A DNA stretch of 64,000 nucleotides from Eopsaltria australis (lineage: Eukaryota > Chordata > Aves > Passeriformes > Petroicidae), in contig JAVTVJ010000040.1 in assembly GCA_034509425.1 (NCBI GenBank), forward strand, positions 3,031,501 through 3,095,500, given 5' to 3'. The translations under genes were made by a program, and so were the position numbers. The notes under the pieces are model-generated. The model did not search any database, was not told the origin of the DNA, and was given only the letters and a program-made list of their open reading frames with translations. Below are positions 10,591 to 23,600 of the stretch, piece after piece. The number at the start of each line of letters is the position of its first letter. Positions within the stretch are counted from its first letter, which is position 1.

Positions 10591-13500
10591 GCACCTAACT
10601 CAAGCTCGAAAATTCTCCTCCAGGTACGTACCCGACGGGTCCATACCCACTCTGGGAAAGCTGTAGGTTCAGCGCTGTCACTGCCTCGGGTTTAAGAACA
10701 TAAATGGTCTTATTTGATTTAACATGCACATCTTCCACAGCTAAGCAAAACAAACTCTTTAAATTCGGGTTCACAGGAAGATTTCTGTTCACTTTTAGTC
10801 ACAGGGTCAGTCTTACACAGAGCAATTTGAATGTTAAGTGTTAAAGAAAATACTTCTGCTAAATTGGTGTGTATTAAAAGCTGTTCTGTTAAAAGTTGTG
10901 TACTGACTGCTGCTGAATGCAGGGGTTTAATGTCTGCACTGCTGGAGCAGACAATGTAGAAAATGTAGAATTACTCTGGTGGTTTTTTGTTTTCTTCTTT
11001 TTCTCTCTTTTTTTTTCTGCTTTTTCTTTTTCTTTTAGTTTTGTAGTACTAAGTGAATTAACATCTCTGAAGTCTCGAGGTCTCAGGACAGGCTTTCAGG
11101 AGACACCGATTAGCACAGCCTCGCTGAATTAAACAGACTGAAACAATTCAGGCCATTGACAATCCACGGGGGCGGGGTGGGGAGAAACTGCAAATTAGGA
11201 AAAGAATAGAGGACACAATACCAGCACTGATGTCCTGGCACACAGGCTTTTATTCTGGAGATAGTTTACAAGCAGTTCGTAACCTTTGGACTCCAGACAG
11301 TCTGTAGAACCAACAAGAGGAGGTTCAAGATTTGGTCTGAACTTTCCATCCAGCCCCAGCAGTGTCAATATTTGGAGGATGCACAGTAACTCATAAAGGC
11401 TCCATAAAATGGATGCTAGTGAAACAAAACAAAAAATCCCCTGAAACTTGTATTCATAAAGTCTTTTTAGACTTTGTCACTTTAAGCCAAGAAGGTATTA
11501 AGGAGATAAAAATTTATAACTCTGTTGTGCTTAAGAGAAGTTTCCCAGCAAAAAAGCTAACGCATTTTTGTTAAACAAATCTGGAGTTCAAAAGCTGCCT
11601 CTTTTTCCAGGTTTCTGATTTCTGATTTGCTTCAAAAATGTTGAATTATAAGTTTAAACCTTTTGCAGTTAACAGAGTAACTCCTAGAAATGGTGCACGT
11701 GTGACTTTTCTGCCAAAGAAAAACGTGTCTGGAAAATTCACAAATCAAAGTCACTTATGTTCCAGGCCTGTCAATATTTCATTGATCTGTTTAAAATATG
11801 TCAATCTTTCTTCCATTCTGTATTATAAATCAATTCAGTTATCAAACCATACTCTGTCAATAGAAAACTATTTAAACAAAATAACACATTAAGGTTTTGT
11901 TCTTTGATAGTAATTTTAAAAGACTAACTAAAAAAAAAAAATTACAGGTATGTAATTTATTTTGTGAATGAAAGATGCTTACAATAATCATTCTGTATGC
12001 CAGAGACTTCATGTCATGCTAACTAGGAAGTGACATTTACTATTAACTTAGTTGACAGAGCTTTTGTGCAACCAAAGTCAAACAAAATATACTGTTAATA
12101 AATAACACAAAACTAGAAGAAAAAGAGTTGCCTTTTAAGTCTCTCATAATTTTGTTTTTTGTTACATATTTAATGTTCTAAGTCACAAGGAATTCAGTTG
12201 AATTAAGTGTGCTTACACCGGTGCAAGGGCAACTTAAATGAAGAGGGAACTGACTGCCCAACAATATTTTAACAAAGAATTTTTATCTGGTCAAAACCAA
12301 TACTTTAAATGCATCTGTTCTGAACAGAGGCTTCTATTGTAAGCAAAAGATGCTATACAGTTAAAAGTCTATCACTTTGTGCAAAGCTAACTTGTTTTTA
12401 GATGTGGATCAGTTCATTCATCAGCGAAGAAAACGTTAGTCTCAAAAAATAACCACAAACAGACAATTTCTGGTGCAACTAATGGATCTCCTACTAGTCA
12501 GGATCAGAAAAATGAAATATCAACCTACTCTGCCCGTAAACTGTGAGAAAGTGAAACCCACTGGTTTTGTTCTAGATATGCTTTTAAAGCCTTCAATACT
12601 GAGATCTGGATTTCTACCTATAGGAACAAATCATTTGCTTAGTCTCAAAAACCCCCTGGTTTTTGTATGCATAGCGGGGAATTTGTATTTGCCATTAAAA
12701 AAAACAAAACAAAACCCCAACAAACCCACACTATTACAACTCATCCAGGACCAGCGTTTTTTAAACACTTCGGATTTAAGATACTAACTCAACCCATTTT
12801 ATAAGCCAAGATGATTATTTGAGATGATCATACAATGCTATCATTGCAAGAACTGTGCTTGGGTGAGAGGTCTCTCACATACACAAAATGTAGATTTATG
12901 CCTCTATGAAATTTCAGAAAACAAGATGGTTATGCCTAATAACAAGCCATTTCCACAAAGTTTTCAAAGCCCCCAGCATACAAGATCCACAGTTTTGACT
13001 CACCTTATCTATAAATTTTCTGCCTTGTACAGAGAGCTCAGAGTTTCAGCACTATCTTGCCCCTTCATTCTCCACAGAGTATCTCCACACCGTAACCTCC
13101 TGTGTAAGGGATGATCTCACCTATTTCTCACCCCTTTCTGAAAGCCTTAGTACAAAGTTACGCCAGCTATCCTGAGAAGCTTTACACTGCTTCAAGCACC
13201 TGTTCAGACCACAGTCAGTTAAAAAATCAAAATAACAGCTGAGTTGAGGTCAGCCACCCTACACACTTCAGAATATACTCAAGAGACCCTACTACCCTCA
13301 TCCCTCCTGTCTCGATTTGAAAACAGCAGCTCTAGTAATGTGATGCTTTTCTTCCCTTCCCTGTTTGAGCAGGCAGTGAAAGCCCTCCTGCTGTCTGCTA
13401 CTCCTAAGAACAAAGCTTTAGTCTCCAACTTGAAGTAGGTTGCAGAAATAAGACAACTCATCCCACACTGATAGCGTTTGTTTAAGGAGCACAGGTTCAG

Positions 13501-14617
13501 CAAAGCCAGTTAACCATTAGCTGGCACCCATACAGATCATATTACACTCCTGTGCCTACTTGCTGAGCTATCCTTACATGAAGTTTAGTTGAAGAGAAGC
13601 ACTTGAGTCAATCAGTCTTCTCTAAGTGTCACTACAGGGTAACACCAACACAGAACAGCACGATGGACACTGAGCCAGCTCCAGGCACAAATTCCATGTT
13701 TGTAGAAACCATGATTTTGAAATACCTCACCTAAACCACTCAAATGTTTATTGCCAATGCCAAAAACTGCTCAGAAGGAATTCACAGGCACTAAAAGCTC
13801 TAGATGTTTGCAGATTTAACAGACATCCCTAAAACCGGTCCATGCAAACATTCCCATACATTCATCCATATCCTACTCAACTCTACTGGCTGAAAACAGC
13901 AGCTGTCTTCCTAAAAATAGTGGAAAGTTACCACAGGTCATATATTTTTTCCCTAGAGTCTCACAAGTTAATTATGCTGGTCAGAAAACTACTTAGTGCT
14001 GCCATTATTTTGTATCAACCTAAACCTTGACAAAAACTTCAGTTGCAACAATACTCTGTCATGTATACACAAATAATTTTGTCAAGCCCAAAGCACAGGA
14101 TTTATTATTATGGACTTTTATTATAAAGCCTTCTAGAAGGCACAAGCAAGAACACTGTGCCAGGCATCATGACACCATGCAGAAAGAAACTTCACCAGCT
14201 CAAAGAGCTTGAAAGAAGGGAAGTGGCATTACCTTCACATCACAGGACAAATAGAGTGTGTGTTGAGGCTTAAAAAGATTAAGCCCTTTCTGCAACTTCA
14301 GACTTAGGATGGCAGCTATTAACATTATAGAACTTTTTATGCATGCCAGGGCTCACCAGCATCAGGACTGAAACACAAAGGAATGTCAGTCTCTAGTAAT
14401 TTAGTCTGAAACAGACACAGGAGCAGAAGGCACGTCTCTCCTATGTCCCACCCATGATTTTAACAGCCCCAGCTTTACCCCCTTTTTACACCTATACACC
14501 CCTCTTCTTGTGACAGTTGGTGCTACCCTGTTCCTGGTTTATATTAATTCAAGATCCAAATCTAGCGCGTAGCTTTTCAATCTTCGTAGCACAAATAAGA
14601 TTAATTTTTAATTTTAA
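10591..14617. other. Non-coding AT-rich stretch
   Basis: Includes a pyrimidine tract at about 10,979-11,038 and very AT-rich DNA at 11,640-12,470. A good minus-strand splice-donor look-alike (AAG|GTGAGT) sits at about 13,004, but the DNA upstream of it has no acceptor tract and its frames are closed. No gene called. Confidence 0.5.
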
Positions 14618-14772
14618 GGCCCTGATTCAGCAAAACATTCAACTACATGCTTAATTCTATCCCTATTCAGTAAAGTACTTAAGTATTTGCTTAATTCTCA
14701 TTTACTCTGCTGAGACTTGAACATGTGCTTAAAGATAAGCCCCTTCTTAAGTACTTTGCTGAACTAGGGCCT
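14618..14772. repeat. Ancient amniote L3-like repeat with three related arms
   Basis: The left arm starts GGCCCTGATTCAGCAAAAC at 14,618. A second direct copy starts CCCTATTCAGTAAAGTAC at about 14,661. The right end is an inverted copy ending CTTTGCTGAACTAGGGCC at 14,771. The sequence type (CCCTGATTCAGCAAAGCACTTAAGC and its complement) is a well-known old interspersed repeat of sauropsid genomes, usually placed with L3/CR1-like LINE ends. Exact family assignment would need a library search. Confidence 0.6.
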
Positions 14773-16144
14773 AAACTGTGACCTAGGAGCCAGGAAGAAA
14801 AGAAAAAAATAGATCAATAATGTCCAGTGTTATTTCCTCAAAATATTACGTTAGCTGACTGCAAAAGATGAGGTAAAAATAGAAATCACTTTGATTCAAG
14901 TAGTACTTACAGCTAATACAGCTGTTGCTTTGGAAGAGACAAATTTTATAAAATCTTACTAAAAATATATCTTCAAAAATTCCTTCTTGTTGCCCATTTA
15001 TGTCTACAAATATGCGTTATGGCAATGTGTTGAACCTACCACTCAGTCTCAGTTCCATGACTGGAACCTTGAAGTTATTCAAGTTAGTTACCTGACAATT
15101 AGGAAAAAAAAATTTAGCACAGAATCCAATTTAATAAGTACAGTTGAATTCAGTTTTGCATTACCTAAAGAGAAAATTAATGGAGAAGTTGGGAAGATGC
15201 CAGGGAAGGACTCCATGGTAAAAGCAATGAGGAGAAAAAAAGATAGACTCTGGTACTCTGCTAGAAGAACTGCCTGAGTTTAGTCACCATCAACAGAGTC
15301 CACGTTTATCACATGTACACTGTATAATACATTTTCTTGCTAAAAAGTTGCATCACGGGTGGATCCTTGGGCCAATGTAGAGATAATACAAGATCAGGAT
15401 CAAAGGAGCCCATGGCAGGTAGGGAAAAATGTGTCTAAATATCTAAGCTTAGGCTTAGATAGCAGAGAAGGCAAAATATTATTCCAATTTTATTAAAAAA
15501 AAATAGGACAAATATATTGGCTAGTGGCTTATTTCTACCTATTTGTCTGCCCTATCCTTATCACCATGAATCATTCCATAAAGCATCTTTCTCCAGCTGT
15601 AAGATCCTAAACTGACCAAATATACCCTTTTTATTGCAGGCTAACTGTTCAAATTAAAGCTACCTTGTCTGTTTCAAGGATATTGGTATCAATTCAACTG
15701 ACATGGCCAGAAAGTACTGGGAAGGTGTAAGTCAGGAAAAGCATCTGCAGATGAAATGCACATCCTATTCCTTCCAACAATCTATCATTTCCTGGCAAAA
15801 AGTGTGGTGAAGCCCAAGTGCTTAAATGGGATACATGCTTCTAAACTGTAGAAAGATGCTTTCACTGGGTGTGTGCCCATGCAAATGGAACTCAATGGTC
15901 CAGATGAATTCCACCCCTGGAGAAATTGACCCATTGGCATTTTGCCAGGAGAAGAGTCCCTCTCACAAGTAAAGACCAAACACGGTGTCACTGACAGGTC
16001 TTCTGTTGGCAAGTCTTTCATGTCAGCTGTTGCTGCTGCTCTTCCTTCAGGAACTGCATTTCCTCTGTAGTTAAGTCCCTGTTTTCATCTACCTTTTGAT
16101 TTCTAGCTAACAGGAATGCTATTTAATCTTTACAATTCCTAACT
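14773..16144. other. Non-coding stretch, no gene seen
   Basis: AT-rich DNA with short A-runs. A small palindrome CTAAGCTTAG occurs at about 15,442-15,451. No supported feature. Confidence 0.5.
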
Positions 16145-16250
16145 TACACATATGCTTAGCCTCATGTACTGTGAATGGTTCCACTGAAGCCTGAATTATG
16201 GCATGTAAAGCTAAAACATATGCCTAAGCGCCTGCAGGATTGGGGCCTGA
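16145..16250. repeat. L3-like inverted-repeat fossil
   Basis: ACATATGCTTAG at about 16,147-16,158 is mirrored by ACATATGCCTAAG at about 16,217-16,229. The centre (GGTTCCACTGAAGCC) resembles the CCATTGAAGTCAATGG-type core, and the right end reads CTGCAGGATTGGGGCCT. These are hallmarks of the same ancient amniote repeat class as 14,618-14,772, in degraded form. Confidence 0.5.
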
Positions 16251-18744
16251 AAAATTGAGTATTTACTAGCTATTACCCTTTTGATGGATCCATCCTACTA
16301 TAATGATGGATAAAAGTGTTTATTAAAATCTTTGAAGACGAGAGGTGCTCCGTAAGTACATGTGTGGGGTAGGGGAAGTGGAAAGACCTAGAGACACAGA
16401 TTGCACTGGCTGCCCTGATATTTGCCATAGAAACCACACATCATTATTAGCAGCTGCAGGATTAAGAAGCTTACGTGGCTGAGGTAGTTCCTCATATTTT
16501 GGACAAGCACAGCCAGATAGCAGAGAGTGCAGTTTCTTGGCTCCCACCTCAGTTCAGTGGGAGGTGGCAGCAAAAGGAAGGTGCCCACTCCTTGGAAGGC
16601 TCTACAGCAACACCCATGCTCAGCATCAAAATGCAGTCACCCTTGTCACCATGGCCTCTCTCCCCTACCCGTGTGGCAGTGGCCGTGGCTAGTGGCTAAG
16701 ACAGAGGATGGTGAAGGCATGAGAAATGTTTAGTCTGTATTTCTGTTGTCAGGAGGGTAGGAAAGGTCACCCGGCGCTCCCCTTCGATCATGTGCAGAAA
16801 GAGGTACCTGCTGTCCCCTCCTGAGCTGCTGGGGCTCTGGAGGTATGAAATATTTTCTAACAAAAAGAAACTGGATCACTTGCCCGGGGGAGCCATAACG
16901 TTTATTCTGAGGACAATGAAAGATGGCTTTGATCCCCACAGCAGCCACACATCTCTGATTGCAAGCGGCAAGCCCACCTCAACACACTTACAATGCTCGA
17001 ACCAGCCTCCTTCCTCCCACCAGGCTGGATGTCAGGCTAATCAGTTTGATCTGACAGATTTTAATTAAATTAATTAAGATCTTTCTGAATGGACTTGATT
17101 AGTGTTCCACAGAGGAATCCCCCATGAAAAGGAACACTGTCAGGAAAAGCACTAATGTTTTCTCCTCTCATAATGAGAAATTTCTTCGGTTGTTATTAAA
17201 TTTTTTACACCACTAATAAAAGCATTTTATAAACACATAGCATATTATGGGTTTTGACACCCTGTTTTATTAAATTAACAATAGTCTTTTACATACAATG
17301 AGATTTTCATGTCCTCCTTCAACAAATTTTTTTCTGCCAAATTCAGCATTTCAAATACAATGACTTAATCTGATTTAAACAGAAGTATGCAAAATTGAGA
17401 CATAAAACAATCCTGATCACTTCCAATCAACCTTCACAGAGCAGCTTCTTGTACAAATATCAGGAACTCAGCATGTGTAGAAATGAGACGTTGCTGAAAC
17501 TATGAGAGGTAGTCTTATTCCCTGCATTGGCTTGTGCAAGAACCAAGACCATTTTTCTTCCACTAGACTTGACTAAGATTGTATTGGCATCATTTTTAAA
17601 GGGTTCTGTATGGACAAACCCCCCTTTTATTGGTCCAGATGCAACAGCACGACCAAGGTAGAAGGCATCACCTTGCTTTCTACACCACATCTGTCATCTG
17701 CTTGCCTGGGATCTGCAGAAGCATTGGGGCTGGAAATCCCCTGGTGCTGGTAAATGACAAGTGGCCCCAGTTACAACATCCACAAGAGACATCCCACCAG
17801 CCAAGACAGGCAAAGCCAAGTAGCAGGTCCTGCAGCTAGTGATGACCTCTGCTGTATCACAGCAGTCAAAAAGGTGTGTGCTGTAGAAGCCTATTAGAAA
17901 GTGACACAGAATCCCAAGTTCACAAATAGAAGAGTTCATTGAACTCTACTTATAGTAAGGGTATCTTTGACTAGATGATAACCATTGAAATGTAGTTAAT
18001 TCCTACCACTGGTTTAAATTGAATGTACATTGAAAAATAAATTCACTTCTAAATATTTTTTAATATTCCCTTGCATAGCAGGCAGAAAGTAGACCTCTGT
18101 ATCCACCTTTTTTTTTTAATCTCCCATTTCTCATTTCTCTGTAGGTTTAGTTTAATAGCAAATGAAGCTTCCCAAGAATTGCAAAGGGTTTCAAATCCAA
18201 CCTGAGAGGAAGTAGCAGTGATCTTGTTGTTACTGAAAGGAGTTCAGATACTGAAAAAAACACTACTTCATCCTCCAGCATTTTCTTTTTCCTGAAGCCA
18301 GAGTGGTCACTCAAAATACTTTATCTGGAGGGGTCAAATGATGGTGAGCCCTATGAAGGCTGAACAGGGGAAGGGAACTCTGAGGTGAGAAGATAGTGTA
18401 TTTGGAATGGAAGTCAAAATAAAGGAGAGATAAAAACAAGACTATGAAAAGGACAGAAAAAAGAGGCAAAAATATTGAAGGTATAAGCTACAGAGAGAAG
18501 ATTAAGATACAAGGTACTCTGAGAGATGGACTGAATTAAATAAAACAAGAGATAAGACTGATGTCCTCCAAAGGAAAAAAAAAAAAACTGTAAAAGAGAA
18601 AACAGGGATAGCAGGAAATTCCAAAATAAGAAAGAAAGAAGAACAAGAAGAAAAGGCCATTTTAATTTTTAATCCATGACTCCTCTTTGTTTTTATTTTT
18701 AAATTTTTTTTTCAACATGTCTGTTATGCTATACATGACACAAA
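16251..18744. other. Non-coding stretch with purine-rich part
   Basis: Chance open frames at 16,300-17,070 lie in mildly GC-richer DNA. A TTAAT/ATTAA-rich spot at 17,060-17,085 could bind homeodomain proteins. From about 18,360 to 18,657 the plus strand is strongly purine-biased. No exon supported. Confidence 0.45.
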
Positions 18745-19015
18745 AAAAATCTTGGGTCAGCCCCGATTTACTATAGTGTTTCGACAAACAAATGCTATTC
18801 CAGCTTATCTGCTGGTTGGTCTGAATCCAGCAGACCCAAATGCGTTTTCTGGTGTTATTTTAATTAGTCTCATGGCTTTCTGAAGTTCAAATTCATTTAT
18901 TCTGGGCATGAGCCAATAACTAAAGTCTTCTCGTTGTACTAAGATTAGATTCACATGTCAATGTACAAATTCCATTCTCAAAAACATACCTGGCTGCTGT
19001 TTTATTCTCATGACC
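18745..19015. promoter_or_regulatory. Candidate conserved enhancer block
   Basis: Balanced, low-repeat DNA with isolated CpGs and a short hairpin GGTCTG-N7-CAGACC at 18,818-18,836. Homeodomain cores TTTAATTAGTC and CTAAGATTAGATTC occur near 18,860 and 18,940. A minus-strand donor-like CCAG|GTATGTTT lies at about 18,990, but no matching exon is convincing. The regulatory call is a judgement from texture. Confidence 0.27.
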
Positions 19016-19794
19016 ACACTCAGACAAGAAATAGAAATTGGCTAGAGTGTAATTCGGTCAAGCAATTTCAACAGAAACATCTATTTTAAGATATTTTGGG
19101 CTGTTTTATAAATGTTTCAAGGAAAAAAGGCAGATAAACAAAGAGGCATAGATTTGCCTTTGCCAGAAACAAACAGAAAAAAGGTTTTCTTTAATAAATT
19201 CTATAAAGAAAGATAGGTTGCAATAAAAAAGACACAGCGAGGAAGAAAAAAGAATTCAGTGCAACTGACCTTCAAGTTCCCTCTGCTCTTTCATTAACTG
19301 TCCACTGAGGTGATCCCTGGCCAAATACGAGCAATTCAGAGCCTGTCATAGAATTACAAGATGAATTAGGGACTGCTGCCACAAATTTACAGCTACCAAG
19401 GCCTCTGCTGATTACTTTTTCCCAGACTTGAAAGTAATTTCACTGGAAACACTCTTACTGTGGCCCCAAGATCAGCATCAGGACAAATGAGGAACGGGAA
19501 TAACACTTTTCCCTTCCAATTACCGGGAGATTTTTTTTTCTCCTCTGCGATTTGTACACAAATGGACATAATTTAAGCCAGTGTGACATGAAAATGCCAG
19601 ATCTAACATGGACTGTTTGCTTCCTGAAAAAACTTTCCAGGAAAACCTGAGTTTTCAATTCCTTTGCGGAAAGGTGACTCCTGTATTTTTTCTTTAACTT
19701 CTGACTTGCAGAGCTTATTAAATAACTGCAATTATCAGCCTGAACAATGACTGACTCACCACACAATCAATTGAAAAACTAAAGCAGTTGAAAC
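19016..19794. other. Non-coding stretch, no gene seen
   Basis: AT-rich with A-rich runs at 19,120-19,260. A CR1-tail-like spot at about 19,347-19,372 is too short to call. Confidence 0.45.
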
Positions 19795-19990
19795 TGTAAC
19801 TCATTACAAGTGAGTAACTTCACATGCATGAGTAATGTCACTGCACTCGGTGGCATAACTCATGTGCATAACTATTTGCAAGACCGGGGCCTCAGATTGT
19901 AAACTCACTGAAGCAGAAACCAGATCTTATCTGCCTGTAAAGCACCTGGCAGAGCACCTATCTTTGCCACTACATAAATTAATTATCATT
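19795..19990 (+). repeat. L3-like LINE 3' end fossil
   Basis: Two halves in the expected order. The first (about 19,800-19,895) has the inverted GTGAGTAACTT...CATGAGTAA and ACTCATGTGCATAACT arms and ends TTTGCAAGACCGGGGCCTC. The second follows directly with AGATTGTAAACTCACTGAAGC and then TCTGCCTGTAAAGCACCTGGC, the typical 3' tail before an AT-rich end (TAAATTAATTATCATT). This is the best-preserved member of the class in the window because both body and tail remain. Confidence 0.6.
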
Positions 19991-22489
19991 AGCATCTGAA
20001 TTTTGTCAGCTCCAGCATTCTCCTCCAACCTCAAACAGTGAATTTCTCGCCAGAGAAGTGCTGGTGCACAGTAGATTATAATAATATGTACATGAATATT
20101 TAACTATTCCGGCAGTTAATGTAGAGCTATTTCAAAGATTTCAACACAAGATGAACATGTGTAAGGCATCTAAAAAGCTTCTAAGATCCGAGGTCTGGGT
20201 GGGGTGAGGGAAAACTTTAAAGGTAAAAAATATACAAAATTGAAATCTTGAAATGCTTTGACCTTTAAACGGAACCTTCCTCCCCTCCTGAGGTTTAAGA
20301 TAAGTTCAGCAAACAAAATTTCACCCTAGGCTTGACACATAATCTCCTAAATTACTGAAGAAATAAACAAACACTTTTTCCTTTAAAAAAATTCAACATA
20401 ATATCAAAAGAAAGACAGACGCCAATTTTTTAACTGCTGGTGATAGTTCGTACATGCAAGCTTACCTACAATGTAAAGTCTTCAGATTTTAACAGGAAAT
20501 ACATACTTAGAAAGACAGAAACTGTTGTGAAATAGCACCTTGAAGATAAGGAACTCTGGACAAGATGACTTTTGGTCATCTGAAGAAAAGAATAGTCATC
20601 TTCCTTAATCATTTCAGACTGATTGCTTCAGCTTGGTAATCTCACATTTCAATAGGTTTTTACTGCTGAACCTACAGAAACAGGGAGGGGGACGGGAGGG
20701 GATGGGAGAGGACAGGACTGGAAGTGCCGGTCAGTTCACTCAACCCTTCCACTCCCAAAACACCCCAAACAAACCAAAAACACCCTACACAAACCAATCC
20801 CAATCATGGACTAATAGGTCAAACTGGAAAAAAAACCCACGAAGTCAATCTAGTACTATGCAGTTCTTTTTCTCCCTGGAAAAAAAAAAATTGAAGGGAG
20901 CATTTTTTGTGTTTGATGGTTTCCTGTTAAGTAAATCTTATTCAAGACAGCAGCTAGCTTTGATGCATGCATGGGTATTCAGCACCATTCTTTCTCCTCT
21001 GCTTTCTCTTTTGACTTTCTAGTCTTTGCTAGTGGACTATTTAGATGGCTCCTTCAACAGGCACAAGATATTCCGGTGAACAGTGAAAGCAACTGCATGT
21101 TCATCAAACCAAAATTAAACTGAAATTGAGAAAAACAAAACCAATCAAAAATATGAAAGGATTAAGCTCTTCACTCATTTGTTTAGGTAAGACAGAAATC
21201 CTATCTTATGAATCCCATGCCAGCAAAGACATTTTTAAGTGCAATCACAAAGACTCTGATTAACTTACATACTACACAAAAAATATTGTCTCATTAAAAT
21301 AAATAAAGAAAGTGCATTATTTTTTATTCTAGTCTGAGACCTGCTTGGATATGGATGGATACAAGAACAGTTTGCCTGCTATCTTATGACATCACTATTT
21401 AAAAGCTGTTTTCCTTTTATTGTCCCAAAAATCACAAAAGCTCCACAAGTCAGTTTCTGGTAATACATCTTTCCTCTAATTCTTAGGTGGATCCATAAAA
21501 AAAAACCTTGACTAAATTTTAGCATTTTTGCAGGAATGTGATACCAAAGTCCTACCATGAAGAGCTGTGCTTTAAGTTAAAGAAAGAAGCATGTTTTTCA
21601 TGTCGATGACAAAAAGGGAAGGAATAAAAAATTAAATCTGTCACAAAAAGAACTATAGAAATAACAGTGTATGATTAAAATACAGGCAATGACAATTAAA
21701 TCTAATCTGTTCTGAATCTTTACCTCTTTCCCTGCTTGTGCTGAGTAAGAGAAAACTGAATACACTAACGATACCTCACCTCAGAGAGGAGTCTCTCCTC
21801 ACACAACATACACCACTTTGCATCTAATAACTATGCACATTTGAAAAAAGAGAAAAAGATTTAACTCGGAAGAGTGGCAAAAAGTACTGCTGATAACTTG
21901 ACTACAAAAGTACTTCCTTAAATTGTGCATCAGCTTGAGGGCTCCATCCACCTCAAGAAGCCATCCTTGGTGGCAGCTACTTACACAGCTCTTTCTTCGC
22001 GTGGAAAACACTAAGTGGAAACCTCATCTTGGATATAGGTCAGGACATCAAGTGTGGTGTGCTGGTCAGTGCCTAGGGCAGGTGTGAACAAGGGCCGGCT
22101 GGCTGCTTTCACGCTGAGACCTGTGCCAACAGTTCAGAGTCTATATGAAGTGAGAAAGTAGAGCAGAAGCTCAGAGAGTACATCTTTTAAGCAGGATATT
22201 TAGGAGCCTCTGCAATCCTTTTACCAGACACACAAATGCAACCTCGGCTGCTTGCTGCTTTTTTTACTTTTTCCCCCCTCCACTCTAAAAATACTAACCC
22301 TTCTTCTGAACTCGTTGGAAGGGACTTGCGAAGGGGTGGAGTAAGGGAAATCAGTGCACAAGTCACCTTTCAGCCACCTATGACATCAGCCTGCTGCCCT
22401 GATTCCTTCATTAATACCTTTGAGCTGAAAACAATGGGCCTACCATTAAGCACCACACAGTTCGAGATAAGAAAGCCCTAAGCAGATAA
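19991..22489. other. Non-coding stretch with a G-quadruplex motif
   Basis: AT-rich in most parts. A plus-strand G4-type motif of five G-runs lies at 20,683-20,706. Donor-like sites on the minus strand near 20,466 and 21,778 lack convincing partner acceptors. No gene called. Confidence 0.45.
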
Positions 22490-22945
22490 TAATCGGTGCA
22501 TTTAGCTGGATTTCAAACATTCAGCTGCTTAATCATTTCTTCCTCACTGCATGCTACCCAAACACACGGGGAATGCTTTGGATGCCTTGGGCTAAGGAAA
22601 AAGGAGCTGGGGTGTGGGGAAGAGGAGGGAGAGAGCGGAGCCACAGGATGGGGATTGGGGGGGAGAGGGGGATTTCATTGGCAATCCTCTCCCTGGGAAA
22701 TGAAAACATTTCTTAATTGCCATTAGGGAAATAGGTTAAATACAGGCTTGGTAAGCTGCTAAGGGCTGGCTAACAGATTAGAGGGGATGGCTGTTGAAGT
22801 ATACTCATTTCCATTATATGACAGAGCAGGGAATTTTTATTTTCTTAATAGTCTTCAGAGACTGTTCCTGTCAGGCACTGGGTGTGAGACTGCTAGTTAG
22901 ATTTTAACTAGTCACCTTCCAGCTGATGAAATAAGGCCCAGTTCT
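22490..22945. promoter_or_regulatory. Candidate conserved enhancer pair flanking a G-rich run
   Basis: Two low-repeat blocks (22,490-22,560 and 22,680-22,945) carry AGCTGCTTAATCA, TCTTAATTGCCATTAGG and GCTAGTTAGATTTTAACTAG-type motifs typical of homeodomain-bound enhancers. Between them lies G-rich DNA with a G4-type run at about 22,651-22,670. No coding signal. Conservation untested. Confidence 0.27.
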
Positions 22946-23530
22946 CTGGCCCTGAAGTGACTGCTTTCCTGTTTCATCCAAGGAAACAGAAACTGCAGGA
23001 TATGCTGACGGGGAAGGTATTGTAACACCTGCTGGCTTTGCTCACACAAAATAACAGTGAGTAATTGCAGAATCAGAGAAACTAAAGGCATGATGCAGCA
23101 TACCTGTCACACAGGAGGAGGGGAAAAAAACACCTCAGGATCCCCAAACACTGAACAGACTCACGAGCTGAGCTCGGCCTTAACAGCAGTCCTGCCAAGG
23201 CTGAGCAACTCCTCACCTCTGAAACCTTGGGGCCCACGTTGGGAAGAGTATGGGCAACTTAAAAATCTCAGATGCCGCTGCCTGCTTACTAAGATCCTCA
23301 CCTTCTCCACATTCTCCCAAGGCCCCTCCTTCGGATGGATGCCCTTCTTCCTCACTTTTAAGTTCCTCAAAAGCCCCATCCCTAGCTTAAAAAGAGGATG
23401 ATAAAGCTTTCAGTAAAGTGAGCAGAAGCAAAAGGAAATCAAGTTTTCTTGTAAATGGGCACAGCCTTTACTCACCCACAGAACTAAAAAGCAGCTACAG
23501 GCAGTGCACACAACAAAGCTGAGACATCAT
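22946..23530. other. Non-coding stretch, no gene seen
   Basis: Open frames on both strands at 23,057-23,400 are chance products of a mildly GC-rich stretch; none is recognisable. A donor-like GTGG|GTGAGTAAAG occurs on the minus strand near 23,472 without a usable acceptor. Confidence 0.45.
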
Positions 23531-23600
23531 CCTGTAATCCTTCGTCATGCAAAACTCCCTGGGGCATGAGTGGGAGTTTTATCTGAGTAAGGTCTGAGTT
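23531..23600. repeat. L3-like palindromic fossil
   Basis: Reads CCTGTAATCCTTCGTCATGC, AAAACTCCC, a short centre, then GGGAGTTTTATCTGAGTAAGG. It matches the old sauropsid repeat whose arms are ACTCAGGCAAAACTCCC and GGGAGTTTTGCCTGAGT around a CATTGACTTCAATG core. The arms still pair over about 9 bp perfectly (AAAACTCCC with GGGAGTTTT). Confidence 0.55.

Noticed and set aside
19347..19372. CR1 tail (TCATAGAATTACAAGATG)
   Set aside because: Only about 25 bp of loose similarity; cannot be told from chance.
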